The notes under the pieces were generated by a model. That model ran no database searches, was not told where the DNA came from, and worked only from the letters and a program-made list of their open reading frames with translations. 64,000 bases of DNA from Piezodorus guildinii (Eukaryota > Arthropoda > Insecta > Hemiptera > Pentatomidae), in assembly GCA_023052935.1 (NCBI GenBank), contig CM041293.1, forward strand, positions 152,085,474 to 152,149,473, given 5' to 3'. This document shows, piece after piece, positions 55,147 through 64,000 of the stretch. Made by a program: the position numbers and the translations under genes. Each line of letters begins with the position of its first letter. The first letter of the stretch is position 1.

Positions 55147-58100
55147 ATGGAGCCAATAATACAGTGGAATTGCAATGGTATTTTTCGCCATTATGAATAC
55201 TTTCAGAAACTATTGAGCGAAGAAAATCCATTGTGTTTCTGCCTACAGGAAACACACTTAAAAGAAGGTCAGGTATTGAATTGCAAAAATTATTGTGTAT
55301 ACCGAAGGGACAGACAGGGTACCGAGAGATCATGGGGAGGGGTCTTAACATTGGTAAGAGCTGACATTTTCTCAGAGGAGCTGAAATTAGACACCCATCT
55401 CGAGACCGTAGCAGCGGTGATTAAAGGTACACAATCCCTGACGGTTTGTAATATATACATACCGCCAGCAATTGAGTTCTCGAGGGAGGACATAGAATGT
55501 GTTGATCAGTTACCGAGGCCATATCTCCTTCTGGGAGATTTTAACGCTCACAGCTTAGTCTGGGGTTCTCCTTTGCAAGATAATGGACATAGAGGACATA
55601 AAATCGTAAAATTTTTAGAGGATAGCAACACAGCTACTATTCTCAATAATGGATCTCCAACCCACTTCTGCTCAGCTAGAAATGGCTTTTCTGCCATTGA
55701 CTTGACTATTGTAGACGTTAGATTGGCACCTAAATGTACCTGGGAAACCAAAACCCACCTATATGGTAGTGATCATTTCCCTATAATTGTTAGGATCCAA
55801 GGATCATCACTGCCACATAATTTAAAGCTACATTGGAAGTATGTGGCGGCCGACTGGGAGAGCTTTCAGAAATCCTTTATCGTGAATAGCGAGAAGCTTG
55901 AAAGTAATGAAAATGACGTAGACTTTAAGGTAACAATCTTGAACAAAATAATACTGCAAGCTGCTCACGAGAATATTCCAACTGCTTCAAAAGTACAACT
56001 TAGGAAAAGAGTACCGTGGTGGAATGAGCGATGTCAAGCAGCTATTCGAGATAAAAAACGGGCGTTAAACAAGTATAGAAGAAGCCGGAATATAGGCGAT
56101 GCCATTGATTTCAAGAGACTTAGGTCCATTGCAAATAGAATTATTAAAGATAGCAAGAAGTCGTCGTGGAAAGAATTCGTCTCATCAATTAATTACGAAA
56201 CTCCTGCCGCCCTAATGTGGACCAAAATTAGATCGATTCGTGGAATCAGAAACAACAAAGGAATACCTGGTTTGGAAATCGAAGGGGAAATAGTCACTGA
56301 TCCCACAGAAATAGCGGAAGCATTGGCAAAACAATTTAACGTATTTTCTTCAAGCTCCCACAATGGAAAGGAAACAATAGAAAGGATCGAACAGGAACAA
56401 ACACAAAACGGTACTCATACTTATCGCAATGATTATTATAACGTCCCATTCTCAATGGAAGAAATGGAAACGGTGATTAAAAACAGCCGTAATAAAGGTG
56501 CACCTGGTATTGACGAGGTTTCATATGAAATGATAAAACATTTACCATATGAAGGGCGTTCTCATCTATTACGATTGTTCAATGACATCTGGGAGACTGG
56601 GCGTATTCCTAGGCTATGGAAAACATCAATTATCGCACCTGTTCCGAAGAGAGATATTTCCATTCATCCCAAGGACTTTCGACCTATATCGTTGCTACCA
56701 TGTTTCTCGAAGATACAAGAAAAAAATGGTGAACACCAGGCTTGTGCACTTTATACAACATAATAAACTGTTAATTCCTCAACAATTTGGTTTCAGAGAA
56801 CATTATTCAACGATAGATGCAATAATGTCCCTGCAGTGTGAAGCCGAAGAAGCTTTCGCCCAAAAAGAACATTTGATAGCTGTTTTTCTTGACTTAGAAA
56901 AGGCATATGACACCATGTGTAAGGGGAACTTGATGCGAATTCTAACAAGTTATGGAATTCAGGGAAACTTGTGGTCTTACATAGCCGATTTCCTCAAAGA
57001 TAGAATGTTTCGAGTCAGAGTTGGATCTTCGTTGTCATCTCTTAACACTTTGCAAAATGGTACACCTCAAGGCTCACCTCTAAGTTCTACGCTATTCCTC
57101 GTTGCAACAAACGATTTGCCAAAGATTTTCGAAAGAGCTATTAAAGTTATATTATTTGCCGACGATATATTGCTCTTAATTCGTAGCAAATCCCTTGAAT
57201 TCATTAAGTGGAAGCTTCAGAAGGCGTTGAGGAAAGCTCAAATCTGGGCTCGAAAAAGTGGCTTTAATTTTTCTACACAAAAAACCAAAGCCATGCATCT
57301 ATGCAGATTGAGAGGATGCTCTACAAATCCAACTTTGAAATTAGGAACGGAAGACATCCAATTCGTAGATCATCAAAAGTACCTCGGTCTCCAATTAGAT
57401 AGAGGATTGAAGTGGATTCCCCATATCAAAAATCTTAAGAAAGAATGCTTGAAAAGGCTCGGTCTCCTCAAGTGTCTTTCACACTCTGGTTGGGGAGCAG
57501 ATAGAAGCAGCCTATTAATTGTATACAAAGCAATAATACAAAGCAAGATTGGCTACGGTTCTTGTGCTTTCGGCACAGCGAAGAAAAGTATTCTGCGGAT
57601 ATTAGATCCCGTACACAATGCGGCACTTAGGATATGCTCGGGTGCTTACAGAACGTCTCCGGTCGAAAGTGTAAGTGTCGAAATTGGTGAACCCTCCCTC
57701 GAGTCAAGAAGACATTATACAATGGCAAAATACGGAGCAAAAATAGTTTCAATTCCAAAACATCCATTAAAAAACGTTCTATTCGGTGCAGAACCATTAT
57801 TAAGAAATGGATTTGGAAAAAAAATACTTGAAATAACCTCATCTCTGAATATGGATCTAGCCATCGTTCAACAGTTACCAGAAGTCTGTAAACCAAGTTG
57901 GTGTGCCCCTAAAATTCCAATCATAGAATCTCCACATTTTTCTAAAAGGGCACTAGTTCCTCAAGAAAATCAAGTAGCCTTTTTAGAAATAATAAGTAAC
58001 TATCCAAATCATAACATCATTTATACGGACGCATCTAAAACAGGAGACTCTGTAGGTTTTTCGGTCATAACGGCGAACGAAGAACTTCTATACAACCTTC

Positions 58101-58831
58101 CAGAAGCTTGCTCAGTCTTCACAGGAGAGGCCAATGCCATCAGAGAAGCTCTGTTGTATATAAGAGGTTCAGAGCATTATCAAAAATTTGCCATTGTGTC
58201 CGACTCAAAGAGCGTTTTGAAAGCTATTCATAGCTCAAAGATTAGGCATCCAGTAGTGGCAGAAATCCATAATATATACCGTGAAATCCAGATGAAGAAT
58301 AAAGAAGTAGTGTTAATATGGGTTCCCGCTCACAGTGGCATATATGGCAATGAAAAAGCCGATGCCGTGGCAAACTCTGCTCGTCGTTTGACTACGCCTC
58401 AAGCAACGATGGTCAACAAAGTCCCTCTGCAAGACTGGACAAGGCAGTTCAGATCTTTACAGAAGGAAAAGTGGCAGGTCGAATGGAATGCAAATCCATC
58501 TAAATTAAGTGAAATAAAAAAAGATTGTGCCTGTTGGAAGACCTCCAACAGAAAGTCAAGGAGAGAAGAAGTGATCCTCTGCAGACTTCGGATAGGACAT
58601 AGTGAGTTCTCCCACGGCTACCTTCTGCGAGGTTTAGAAGCCCCAACATGTACAAAATGTGACACAGTGAGAACAGAAAAACATATATTGTTAGATTGTC
58701 CAATCTTTAACAAATTAAGAATTGAACTAAAAATGGATAAAACTTTAAAAGAGTTATTACAAGATGATGAAAAAAAAGCCAATATCCTCTTCAAGTATTT
58801 AAAAAGAAGTTTATATTATAATAGAGTGTAA
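55147..58831 (+). CDS. ORF2 of I-group LINE copy B (endonuclease-RT-RNase H), one frameshift
   Basis: Target-primed retrotransposition enzyme. Order: APE endonuclease (IIQWNCNGIF, CLQETHLKE, LLGDFNAHS, AIDLTIVD, SDHFPIIV); RT (IIAPVPKRD, DFRPISLLPC, QFGFREHYSTIDAI, VFLDLEKAYD, GTPQGSPLSSTLF, LFADDILLL near 57155); RNase H (IIYTDASKTGDSVGFSV, GEANAIREAL, VSDSKSVLKAI, WVPAHSGIYGNEKADAVAN, so D, E, D and the late D are present); and a C-terminal CTKCDTVRTEKHILLDC motif. The frame is lost in a 7-A run at 56720-56726, early in RT, and everything after reads in the next frame to the stop at 58831. A single extra A explains it. It could be mutation or a base-calling error. Confidence 0.92.
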
Positions 58832-58974
58832 AATGTAAATGTGAACGCCAATGACCCACTAGGGTAGAGGCGACATAAATAAATAAATAAATAAATAAAT
58901 TAATTATACGTAACAATATGCTATTGCTATATTATTTAATCAAAATCAACTAAATAAACTTTATATTTAAATTA

Positions 58975-59403
58975 CGAGTGTGTTTTTTAAGTAAGTACCG
59001 TTTTGGATATAAAAAAAAGAGGTGCAAAGATATCGCAATCATTTTATTTTTACATGAAAGTCTGTACCTTAATCCACTTTTCTACATAATTTCCATGAAT
59101 TTTGAGGCACTTGTCATAAAGCGGCATGAAAACGATACCCTTACTCAACTTGCCACGTCTATTTAAGACGATAACGAAGTCAAAACATATGTGATGCAGT
59201 GGTTAACAAATCAGGCGGCAAAATATTTTGAGGAGGGTATTCAGAAACTGGTGCTGCGTAATGACAAGTGCCTCAAAATTCATGGAAATTATGTAGAAAA
59301 GTGGATTAAGGTACAGGCTTTCGTGTAAAAATAAAATTATTGCGATATCTTTGCACGTCTTCTTTTAATTCCAAAACGGTACATACTTAAAAAACATTCC
59401 TCG
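58975..59403. mobile_element. Palindromic mariner-derived MITE
   Basis: Arms of about 170 bp (58975-59150 and 59225-59403) are near-perfect inverted repeats starting CGAG.(A/G)TGTTTTTTAAGTA, flanked by TA. The right arm on the plus strand encodes a mariner C-terminus: GIQKLVLRNDKCLKIHGNYV, then EKW and a stop after KVQAFV. The element is thus two copies of a mariner 3' end, head to head. No catalytic core. Confidence 0.8.
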
Positions 59404-59583
59404 TAAAACTGTCATTTTAAAATGCAAGTTTATTTCATAATTGCTTATAACAGCTAAGGTAAGAGTAAGTAGTTTTTTTTTTTTTTTTTTTTTTTTTTTT
59501 CTTTTCTTTTCTTTTTGTTTGTAAGGAAGCAAATCATCATAATTGTTTTACGAAATAATATTATTGAATTTCATAAACCATCG

Positions 59584-60482
59584 ATGGGTTGATGCAAAAT
59601 TAATGCAGGTTTTTAGTAGGTATTGTAAATACGCTATATCTTTACTTTAACCATATATATTTAATCAAAATAATTTCCATCTGAATCAATGCACTTTTGC
59701 CAACGTTCAACAAGCTTTCTTATTCCACCAGAAAAAAAATCCGAATCCCTGGACTCAATGAAATCACGAAAAGAATTTTCAATGTCGTCCTGGTTTTGAA
59801 AATTTTTCTCCCTCAAAAAGTTGTCCAGATGCCTGAAAAAGTGGAAGTCTGTAGGAGAGAGGTCAGGTGAATAAGGCGGATGTTGGAGAACTTCGTAGCC
59901 CAACTCGTGCAGTCGTCGAAGCGTTGGTTGTGCAACGTGTGGTCTGGCGTTATCGTGGAGCAGGATCGGCCCCTTCCGATTCATCAATGCTGGGCAAAGA
60001 CGTTGCAATTTTTGAGTTCCGAGTTCCGCCGCCATTTCTCGTGTGGTTTTGGTTGGGTCTTCTTCCACTTTTGACCTCAGCTGGTCGTTGTCCATAGCAA
60101 GATGACGGCCCCGACCTTCCTTGTCTTCGAGGTCGAAATCTCCTCTGCGAAACTTCTGGAACCAACGCTGCACCGTGCACTCATTAATAGCCCCCTGACC
60201 CCACACTTCATTAATATTACGAGCCGTTTGCGCAGCGCTGCGCCCTAATTTAAATTCGTAAAAATAAATTTGACGAAAATCGCACTTTGACATTTTCGAT
60301 TCAAGACCTTTGAACACACTGAACAAAACGATTTTACTAAACAAATTCATGGTGAAAGAGAGGGTATTAGATAAGGTTTGTTTTGGTATAATAATGATCA
60401 ATGCTATGATTAGCTTTGTTTACACAATTGGAATTAAGATATTGCAATAGAGGAAACCTGCATTAATTTTGCATCAACCCAA
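59584..60482 (-). mobile_element. Cecropia-type mariner, internally deleted, both TIRs
   Basis: The right TIR, read inward, is TTGGGTTGATGCAAAATTAA with TA outside. The left TIR matches for about 26 bases (GGGTTGATGCAAAATTAATG from 59586), but its outermost base and TA are mutated. Length is about 899 bp against about 1.3 kb for intact mariners. It encloses the transposase remnant at 59661-60293. Confidence 0.88.
59661..60293 (-). pseudogene. Mariner transposase with in-frame internal deletion (~210 aa)
   Basis: Cut-and-paste transposase remnant. The natural start is MSKCDFRQIYFYEF (60293); the longer open frame upstream lies near the TIR. The first HTH region (RNINEVWGQGAINECTVQRW, FQKFRRGDFDLEDKEGRGR) and start of the second (VEEDPTKTTREMAAELGTQ) are present. 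The frame then jumps to KLQRLCPALMNRKGPILLHD. The lost block of about 135 residues held the second HTH recognition helix and first catalytic D (the CDEKW region). The second and third catalytic positions (HDNARPH, YSPDLSPTD) and the C-terminus WQKCIDSDGNYFD remain. The sequence is strikingly close to cecropia-subfamily mariners such as the human SETMAR/Hsmar1 domain. Confidence 0.92.
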
Positions 60483-60865
60483 TATTTATTTTCTCTTCTA
60501 CCAGGTGGCTAAAAACATAAACATTTTACAGTGATTGAGTGAGTGTGATTTATAGACGTTCAACCATAAGGTGGTCATTAACGCCTTTAGGGTTATTAAA
60601 CATTAATATCTTTCTATCATTAATTTATAGCATCGAAATTTTATAACTTTGATGCAAGGTTCAACTCCTTTATGGCTTTCAACAGACGGCCGATAATCCC
60701 CTCTTCGTCGCCTAGAGCAACGTCACATCTGGGGGGTACCTATTCTTCTGATAACAGGGCATTCTTCTTCGATCATAACCAATTTACAGTTGTTTTTTTT
60801 TATATCAATATATTCTAACCACGGAAGATCTCATTTAATTATTAAGGTTGATTTTGGGCTGAAAG

Positions 60866-60897
<32 letters not shown>

Positions 60898-61032
60898 TTT
60901 TTTTTTTTTTTATAATATATTTTATTGTTTTTTACAACTGTATATACAAATACAATAAGTAAAATGGCTGAATTACAATAACAGGCATGAATAGACATGT
61001 AAAGAATCTACCCAGTGGTAGTACTTCAAAGT

Positions 61033-63732
61033 TTATTTCATGAGCAGGTCTCGAGGCCACCGTCTTTTCAGGCGCCTCGGAGGATTACCGGGAATAGATG
61101 TAGATGAGAGGTTACGGACAAGCGGGTTTGAGTGGGCAGGTAGTTTGGAATTAAAGGAGGTGTATCTATCGCGGGCCAAGTCTGCAACCAGTGGGATATT
61201 TAGGTCTCTATGGATGAGTTTATTAGTTACAAAGTAAGGAGCATTGAGGATTTTTCGTAGGATTTTGGATTGCAAGGATTGGATGCGGGAGGAGTTTGAT
61301 AGTTTAGTGGACCCCCATAGCTCAATGCCATAGGTCCAAATAGGTCGGATAATCGTGATGTAAATGAGTCTTTTGTAGTGAATAGAGAGTTTTGAACGTT
61401 TGTCTAGTAAGTGTTGTAGTATGCGGTATCTGCAGGCAGTTTCTTGTCGTTTCAGTCTAGTGTGAGGATTCCAAGTAAGGCGCTTGTCTAGATGGAGTCC
61501 AAGGTAGCGGATCTGTTCAACGGGGATTAATGGAATGTTGCCAAAGGATACAGTAGGACAGGTATTCATAGGCTTGCGGCGAAGGGTAAAGGTAATTTGA
61601 TGGGATTTATTTGGATTGATTTTAATTCTCCAATTATGACACCATTCTTCAATGGATTGGATGTGAGACTGTAGGAATTGTGATGCAACCGTTGGGTCAC
61701 CACTTACGGATAACACACATGTGTCATCAGCGTAAGTAGTGAGAACAGTGCTAGGATGAATAGGAATGTCAGCTGTATAAACGGAATAAAGGATTGGGCC
61801 TAAGATGCTACCCTGAGGTACACCTGCGGACTGAGAAAATATGGATGAGTATGAAAGGTTATGGGTGACTTTGAAAGTTCTATCTGAGAGGTAAGAATGA
61901 ATAATTAGGAAGTATGTAGGAGAGAGGAATTTCCGGAGTTTATATAGCAGTCCTGGGTGCCAAACTCGATCAAAAGCCTGTTCAACGTCAAGAAAGGCTC
62001 CAGTGCAATACATTCCGCGCTCCAATGTGGAAGAAATGACATCCACCACACGGTGACACTGTTGTATAGTAGAATGGGATGTCCGAAATCCAAACTGGTG
62101 GTCAGGAATCACGTGGTTGAGATCTAGGATTGGATATAAACGTTTTAGGAGGAGTTTTTCTAGAATTTTGCCCATAATGGGCAAAAGAGAGATAGGACGG
62201 TAGGAAGATGGGTTTTCTAGAGGCTTTTTGGGTTTTGGTATCATTTTGATAATGGACAGTTTCCATGTAACGGGAAAGTAGGTGGAACGGAGTGTGGCAT
62301 TGTATACATAGGTAAGAAGGAGTATGGCTTTTCTAGGGAGCTGTTTTAGGATACGGGAAGTGATGAGGTCGTGACCAGGTGCTTTTTTGGACGGTAATTT
62401 TTGAATGATGCTGATAATTTCTGATGGGGGGAATGCTTTAGGAGGAAGAGACATTTGGAGAGGAACGGTTAGTTCTGCTTCGACATGTTCGATATGGATT
62501 GGGTTTTGGATATCAGGATGCGGATTAAACATTTTGGAAAGGTGTTTTGCGAACACCTGGGATTTTTCTTCGTCGGATCTTGTCCATGTCTGGGATTCAG
62601 TTAAAATAGGATGATTGAAGGTTTTGAATTTTAGTAACTTTGCAGTGGTTGTCCATAATGATCTGTCAGAGGTATTCAGGTTTCCAGTAAAGATCTGCAG
62701 GTTTTGAATTTTGAATTGTTTTAATTCGGTTTTTAGTGCGTTAGTCAGTTTATTGTAGTGCTGTTTATCGGAAGGATATCTTGTTCTATGCCACTTCGCT
62801 CTTGCTTTCCGCTTTGCAGTAAGCAAGAGACGAATGTGGTTCGGTAAGTAGGATTCATGAGAATTTCTGATTTTAGTGATGGATGTATTGTTGTTTATGG
62901 CAGTCTCTATAGATTGTGTTAGGTTTTCAATGGCAGAGTCTATGTCTTGTTTAGTTTTCAATGGTATTTTCAAGTCGAGTATGTTTTCTAGGTCGTTTCG
63001 GAAATTGTCCCAGTCCACACGTCCTTTAATCAAGGAAGGAGGAGAGGGTTGGAGAATAGGATTTGAATTCATGAGAAGCAGAACAGGGCTATGATCTGAG
63101 GAGAGGTCGTCTAAGGATGTAATTGTACATTGGGTAGTGGGAATTTGGGAAGAGATAAATATGTCTAGAATATCCGGGCGTTTTTTAAGGGATGTAGGCC
63201 AGTATGTAGGATCCTTGGGTGACAAGACGGAAAAGCTATTAGAGGTTGTGACTTGGGAAAGAATCCTGCCACGAGTGTTGGATGTTCGGCATCCCCACCG
63301 TTGGTCTTTGGCGTTGTAATCCCCACCAGCAATGAAACGCGGACCAAAGGTTCGGAATAAGGAATCAAGATCATTATAGGATAAGGTATTACCAGGCGGG
63401 CAATATACAGCAGAGAATGTAAGGTTATAAGGGCGGGAGGTTAAGGTAATAGAGGTTGACTGAATGGTGTCAGTTGGAGTGCAAGGAATCAGGGAGTGAG
63501 GTATGGATTTGTGAATAAGGATACATGAGCCAGCGTGAGATGTGTTGTCTGGGTGATCTGTTCTGTATGTGATGTAGTCACGTATGTAGAAGCGAGACTG
63601 TGTTGTGAAGTGGGTCTCTGTAAGTAAGGCAATGTCTATGAAGTTGTTGTGGAGGAATACGTCTAGTTCGTCTCGGTGGTTTAGTAGTCCATTTGCATTC
63701 CATAATAGGATGGATAGAGAGTTTTTCTTCAT
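61033..63732 (-). CDS. Jockey ORF2: APE endonuclease-reverse transcriptase, 899 aa
   Basis: The endonuclease nicks genomic DNA and the RT copies element RNA from the nick. Order: APE endonuclease, residues 1-230 (ILLWNANGL, LLTETHFT, FIAGGDYNAK, RWGCRTSN, DILDIFIS, SSDHSPVLL); RT about 470-730 (KKAPGHDLITSRILK, IIKMIPKPKK, PSSYRPISLLP, QFGFRTSHSTIQQ, GAFLDVEQAFDRVW, GVPQGSILGPILYSVYTADI, TYADDTCVLSV with the YADD box); and a C-terminal region (IRPIWTYGIELWG, ILRKILNAPYFVTN, NPPRRLKRRWPRDLL). There is no RNase H domain, as expected for Jockey. Start ATG 63732 overlaps the ORF1 TGA as ATGA. No frame break seen. Confidence 0.93.
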   Translation of the reverse strand: MKKNSLSILLWNANGLLNHRDELDVFLHNNFIDIALLTETHFTTQSRFYIRDYITYRTDHPDNTSHAGSCILIHKSIPHSLIPCTPTDTIQSTSITLTSRPYNLTFSAVYCPPGNTLSYNDLDSLFRTFGPRFIAGGDYNAKDQRWGCRTSNTRGRILSQVTTSNSFSVLSPKDPTYWPTSLKKRPDILDIFISSQIPTTQCTITSLDDLSSDHSPVLLLMNSNPILQPSPPSLIKGRVDWDNFRNDLENILDLKIPLKTKQDIDSAIENLTQSIETAINNNTSITKIRNSHESYLPNHIRLLLTAKRKARAKWHRTRYPSDKQHYNKLTNALKTELKQFKIQNLQIFTGNLNTSDRSLWTTTAKLLKFKTFNHPILTESQTWTRSDEEKSQVFAKHLSKMFNPHPDIQNPIHIEHVEAELTVPLQMSLPPKAFPPSEIISIIQKLPSKKAPGHDLITSRILKQLPRKAILLLTYVYNATLRSTYFPVTWKLSIIKMIPKPKKPLENPSSYRPISLLPIMGKILEKLLLKRLYPILDLNHVIPDHQFGFRTSHSTIQQCHRVVDVISSTLERGMYCTGAFLDVEQAFDRVWHPGLLYKLRKFLSPTYFLIIHSYLSDRTFKVTHNLSYSSIFSQSAGVPQGSILGPILYSVYTADIPIHPSTVLTTYADDTCVLSVSGDPTVASQFLQSHIQSIEEWCHNWRIKINPNKSHQITFTLRRKPMNTCPTVSFGNIPLIPVEQIRYLGLHLDKRLTWNPHTRLKRQETACRYRILQHLLDKRSKLSIHYKRLIYITIIRPIWTYGIELWGSTKLSNSSRIQSLQSKILRKILNAPYFVTNKLIHRDLNIPLVADLARDRYTSFNSKLPAHSNPLVRNLSSTSIPGNPPRRLKRRWPRDLLMK

Positions 63733-64000
63733 ATTGGGGCATGGAATGGGATTACTGAGAGCAGTCTGGTAAGGAGATTGATCAAAGGATTGATTGTATT
63801 TTGAATTTCACGAATGAATGATGAAAGGATTGCAGTAATGTCTGTAGGATTCTGGTTAGGATAGGGATTGTAGGCAGTGTTTTGGATTGGAGGATTAGTA
63901 GGGATGTTTTGAGGTGGATTTCTCAAACGCTGAGTAGGTTCCATTGATTTATCTGGTCGAGGATTAAGTTGAGATGTAGATGGAGAAGAAGCAGGATGTT
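63729..64000 (-). CDS. Jockey ORF1 C-terminus (partial, runs off window)
   Basis: The minus-strand frame is open from the window edge to TGA at 63729. The visible part is proline- and asparagine-rich (RLRNPPQNIPTNPPIQN) and ends in a hydrophobic helical segment (AILSSFIREIQ, PLINLLTRLL). The zinc knuckles expected of Jockey ORF1 would lie upstream, outside the window. Its stop overlaps the ORF2 start by two bases. Confidence 0.75.
   Translation of the reverse strand, partial: HPASSPSTSQLNPRPDKSMEPTQRLRNPPQNIPTNPPIQNTAYNPYPNQNPTDITAILSSFIREIQNTINPLINLLTRLLSVIPFHAPI

Larger units (their letters stand above)
53540..58910 (+). mobile_element. I-group LINE, copy B, full length with one frameshift
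   Basis: A 5' UTR candidate (about 53540-53679), ORF1, ORF2 and a short 3' UTR ending in (AAAT)n (58880-58903) are all present. ORF1 stop and ORF2 start are only 15 bases apart. The sole visible defect is one frameshift in a 7-A run at 56720-56726. The exact 5' end and target duplication were not resolved. Confidence 0.9.
60866..64000 (-). mobile_element. Jockey LINE, intact ORF2, continues past the window edge
   Basis: From the right edge leftward: the ORF1 C-terminus (ends 63729), ORF2 (63732-61033), a 3' UTR with TACAGTTGTAA (about 60930) and an A-rich tail (60866-60911, seen as T runs). ORF2 is uninterrupted, so this is the best candidate source copy for the Jockey fragments at 26, 40.6 and 49 kb. 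Confidence 0.92.

Noticed and set aside
59465..59503. Poly(T) run as the tail of a minus-strand retroposon
   Set aside because: No LINE or SINE body or target duplication could be attached; it lies between two mariner elements.
1..64000. CRISPR array, rRNA genes or prokaryotic operons
   Set aside because: No regularly spaced repeats with spacers, no rRNA sequence, and all recognisable proteins are eukaryotic transposon proteins.

Overview
The window is a block of arthropod (most likely insect) nuclear DNA made almost wholly of transposable elements. It is strongly AT-rich, with long (TA)n and poly(A/T) runs. It carries Jockey, I and RTE-like LINEs, a Ty3/gypsy LTR retrotransposon, several mariner lineages, tRNA-derived SINEs and Penelope-like hairpin repeats. 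I see no convincing host protein-coding gene, rRNA gene, functional tRNA gene or CRISPR array. The species cannot be fixed from the sequence alone.

Layout. 0-9 kb: AT-rich spacer with a GC-richer tandem repeat (1.9 kb), a tRNA-headed SINE (5.4-5.7 kb) and two related hairpin elements (6.7-8.2 kb). 9.5-14.5 kb: a young, nearly intact Ty3/gypsy element, with LTRs that appear to differ at only one or two bases, a gag, a classical -1 frameshift site and a pol broken by one stop codon. It lies in the 3' UTR repeat of a LINE fragment that recurs at 19.4 kb. 15-21 kb: Jockey and RTE-like fragments, a retroposed 207-bp insert with a 14-bp target duplication, and palindromes carrying hammerhead-like hairpins. 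22-25.6 kb: a ~755-bp near-identical direct duplication, a 1.1-kb LTR-like insertion whose empty site can be read from paralogous repeats, and a second pair of direct repeats. 26-31 kb: a Jockey fragment, a 5'-truncated RTE-like LINE and a deleted mariner. 34.5-38.7 kb: a 1.1-kb inverted-repeat element, two more copies of the same deleted mariner, and an older mariner hit by both one of those copies and a SINE. 40.6-42.1 kb: Jockey and RTE-type fragments. 42.2-47.3 kb (minus): an I-group LINE with broken ORF2. 49-50 kb: a Jockey fragment with a 201-bp tandem duplication. 52.1-52.5 kb: a large palindrome. 53.5-58.9 kb (plus): a second I-group LINE, intact except for one extra A in ORF2. 59.0-60.5 kb: a palindromic mariner MITE and a cecropia-type mariner with an in-frame deletion. 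60.9-64 kb (minus): a Jockey LINE with intact ORF2 and the end of ORF1, running off the window.

The coding regions serve element replication. Gag or ORF1 proteins bind RNA. Pol or ORF2 proteins supply protease, reverse transcriptase, RNase H and integrase, or an APE-type endonuclease. Mariner proteins are cut-and-paste transposases. Every mariner here and most LINE copies are dead. The best candidates for recently active elements are the Ty3/gypsy copy, the Jockey at the right edge and the I element at 53.5 kb.
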